Positions 5,919 through 6,503 of a stretch of DNA of 6,503 nt are shown here, one piece after another. The first letter of the stretch is position 1. Each line of letters starts with the position of its first letter. The position numbers and the translations under genes are program-made. The notes under the pieces were generated by a model that saw only the letters and a program-made list of their open reading frames with translations, searched no databases and was not told the DNA's origin. The stretch spans positions 1 through 6,503 of the forward strand of contig JAKQTP010000167.1 in the NCBI GenBank assembly GCA_029563035.1, given 5' to 3'. Source of the stretch: an archaeon (GTDB lineage Archaea; Iainarchaeota; Iainarchaeia; CSSED10-239).

Positions 5919-5926
5919 CTTAAATG
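5919..5926 (-). promoter_or_regulatory. Candidate TATA box of the nop5 unit
   Basis: On the - strand, CATTTAAG follows an A-rich stretch (CAAAAAA) that could be the BRE. Its centre is about 34 bases before the nop5 ATG, predicting a short leader of about 8 bases. A second AT-rich stretch, ATTTTAAATATAG at 5898-5910, is too close to the start codon to be the main TATA box. The 147 bases 5889-6035 hold no gene that I can support. Confidence 0.4.
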
Positions 5927-5983
5927 TTTTTTGGGTGTGGTTTCAATCAAGAAATTTAAGATCAAAACTTAAGTAAAGTCAGT

Positions 5984-5989
5984 AAAAAA
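5984..5989 (-). terminator. Possible T6 terminator of the winged-helix gene
   Basis: The - strand carries six T in a row about 46 bases after the stop codon at 6036, inside an AT-rich stretch with no stem-loop. It is the best oligo-T run before the nop5 promoter. The evidence is position and composition only. Confidence 0.3.
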
Positions 5990-6035
5990 GAATTATTAAG
6001 AATCTATAAATTAGAGCAACTTAAAATTTTGAGGT

Positions 6036-6278
6036 TTATCCTGCCCCAGAGCAACTATCGTCACCGGAAGTATATTCCGCTTTTATACCGATTATAGAAG
6101 CTGTAGAGTATTTCCCACAACACTCTTCAATTAACTTTTCTTCTTTTAGTATATTACCACATGCTTTGACATCTTCAATTGTTATTTTTGTAATCTCTGA
6201 TATTTTTTCGGGGGAGATCTCTCCTCTTTGATATATTATTGTGAGAATTTTTGATTTTTGTTCTGCATTACATCCCAT
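6036..6278 (-). CDS. Small cysteine-containing winged-helix protein, function unknown
   Basis: An 80-residue protein I cannot assign to a named family with certainty. Residues about 6-52 read as a helix-turn-helix or winged helix: a first helix KSKILTIIYQRG, a short EISPEKISEIT helix, then a recognition-like helix TIEDVKACGNILKEEKLIEE. Five cysteines are spread along it: Cys3, Cys40, the pair Cys53-Cys54 where the wing would begin, and Cys76 in the tail DDSCSGAG. This is reminiscent of FeoC-type proteins and other small Fe-S or metal-responsive regulators, but the spacing matches no motif I know. I prefer ATG 6278 because GGGTG sits five bases before it. ATG 6290 would add MGVN and could be used if the transcript is leaderless. 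It follows the acetate transporter gene by about 40 bases and has its own TATA box. Confidence 0.7.
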   Translation of the reverse strand: MGCNAEQKSKILTIIYQRGEISPEKISEITKITIEDVKACGNILKEEKLIEECCGKYSTASIIGIKAEYTSGDDSCSGAG

Positions 6279-6290
6279 ATTTACACCCAT

Positions 6291-6299
6291 AAAAAAAAA
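6291..6299 (-). terminator. T9 tract, probable satP terminator
   Basis: Nine T in a row on the - strand, preceded by a further ATTTTTCTA, lie about 21-29 bases past the satP stop. This fits an archaeal oligo-T terminator. It sits between the TATA box and the predicted start site of the next gene, so it would act on transcripts arriving from satP but not on those begun at the downstream promoter. Confidence 0.5.
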
Positions 6300-6307
6300 T
6301 AGAAAAA

Positions 6308-6319
6308 TAATATATAAAT
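6308..6319 (-). promoter_or_regulatory. TATA box of the winged-helix gene
   Basis: ATTTATATATTA on the - strand begins one base after the satP stop codon. Counting about 25 bases from its centre puts the transcript start near 6288, at or next to ATG 6290 and about 10 bases before the preferred ATG 6278. Confidence 0.6.
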
Positions 6320-6503
6320 CTATTCACCTATTGGAAGAACTTTTCTTTCGAATGTTTCATTAATAACTTCTGCTGCAGATAAGTACAATGCAGACAATGC
6401 TGTGAATATACCTTCATATCCTGCAATAATGTGTACAATGGGATTAAACTGTCCTATCGCTAAAAGGAAGAACAATATTGTCAAAGAAATGAACACTACT
6501 TGT
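6320..6503 (-). CDS. satP: Acetate transporter, GPR1/FUN34/YaaH (SatP) family, C-terminal part
   Basis: Only the last 60 residues are inside the window; the gene continues past the right edge. They include the end of one hydrophobic helix ([16 protein letters not shown]), a short polar turn, and a final membrane helix ([20 protein letters not shown]). The C-terminus is [10 protein letters not shown]. The [10 protein letters not shown].....V.NE and the final LP(I/L)G element are typical of the C-terminal end of this six-helix family, which moves acetate and succinate across the membrane; archaeal members such as AceP of Methanosarcina are acetate transporters. The stop is TAG at 6322-6320. The fragment is too short to see the N-terminal NPAPLGL motif, and the exact substrate is not shown by sequence. 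Co-location with the small winged-helix gene raises the possibility that the latter responds to carbon or redox state, but nothing here tests that. Confidence 0.8.
   Translation of the reverse strand, partial: QVVFISLTILFFLLAIGQFNPIVHIIAGYEGIFTALSALYLSAAEVINETFERKVLPIGE

Noticed and set aside
5951..5975. Short inverted repeat TTAAG / CTTAA between nop5 and the winged-helix gene.
   Set aside because: Only five base pairs with a seven-base loop in very AT-rich DNA; expected by chance and not stable.
1..6503. CRISPR arrays, toxin-antitoxin pairs, defence genes, tRNA genes or an intact insertion sequence.
   Set aside because: I read both strands and found no spaced direct repeats, no cloverleaf or CCA-type acceptor, and no proteins of these families apart from the short transposase-like fragment at the left edge.

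Overview
This window comes from an archaeal chromosome. Four of its proteins belong to machinery found in archaea and eukaryotes: transcription factor E (TFE), Pelota, Nop5, and a lipid head-group synthase with the features of archaetidylserine synthase. Promoters look archaeal too: TATA boxes sit about 25 bases before likely transcript starts, and there are no bacterial -10/-35 pairs. The DNA is AT-rich and most genes have only weak ribosome binding sites. Gene content suggests a euryarchaeal, perhaps methanogen-related, organism; this placement is inferred and not precise.

Left part, all + strand. The window opens with the last 21 sense codons of what looks like a truncated transposase (2-67), then about 190 bases of promoter DNA. 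A two-gene unit follows: tfe (261-764) and an HD-domain hydrolase of the TIGR00295 type (772-1281). Next is a membrane-anchored SIMPL/DUF541 protein whose natural start appears to be a non-standard ACG at 1368 behind a strong GGAGG site. A second two-gene unit follows: an Lrp/AsnC regulator (2176-2619) and, one base later, the CDP-alcohol phosphatidyltransferase pssA (2621-3277). A 12-bp perfect palindrome overlaps the Lrp promoter and is a candidate autoregulatory operator.

Right part, all - strand. pssA meets pelA tail to tail with a 14-bp overlap. Read in the direction of transcription, the unit is nop5 (5888-4698), a cyclophilin-like-fold protein (4673-4308), then pelA (4307-3264). The last two abut exactly, stop codon to start codon. 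Nop5 is a box C/D RNP core protein and Pelota rescues stalled ribosomes, so the unit has an RNA and translation-quality theme. Fibrillarin, the usual nop5 neighbour, is absent. Upstream lies a small cysteine-containing winged-helix protein (6278-6036). The window ends in the C-terminal 60 residues of a GPR1/FUN34/YaaH (SatP-type) acetate transporter.

Most of the window is housekeeping. I see no CRISPR array, tRNA, rRNA, defence island or intact mobile element. The most interesting points are the probable ACG start, the palindromic Lrp promoter next to a serine-using lipid enzyme, the compact T-tract/promoter arrangement between satP and the winged-helix gene, and the uncharacterised winged-helix protein itself.
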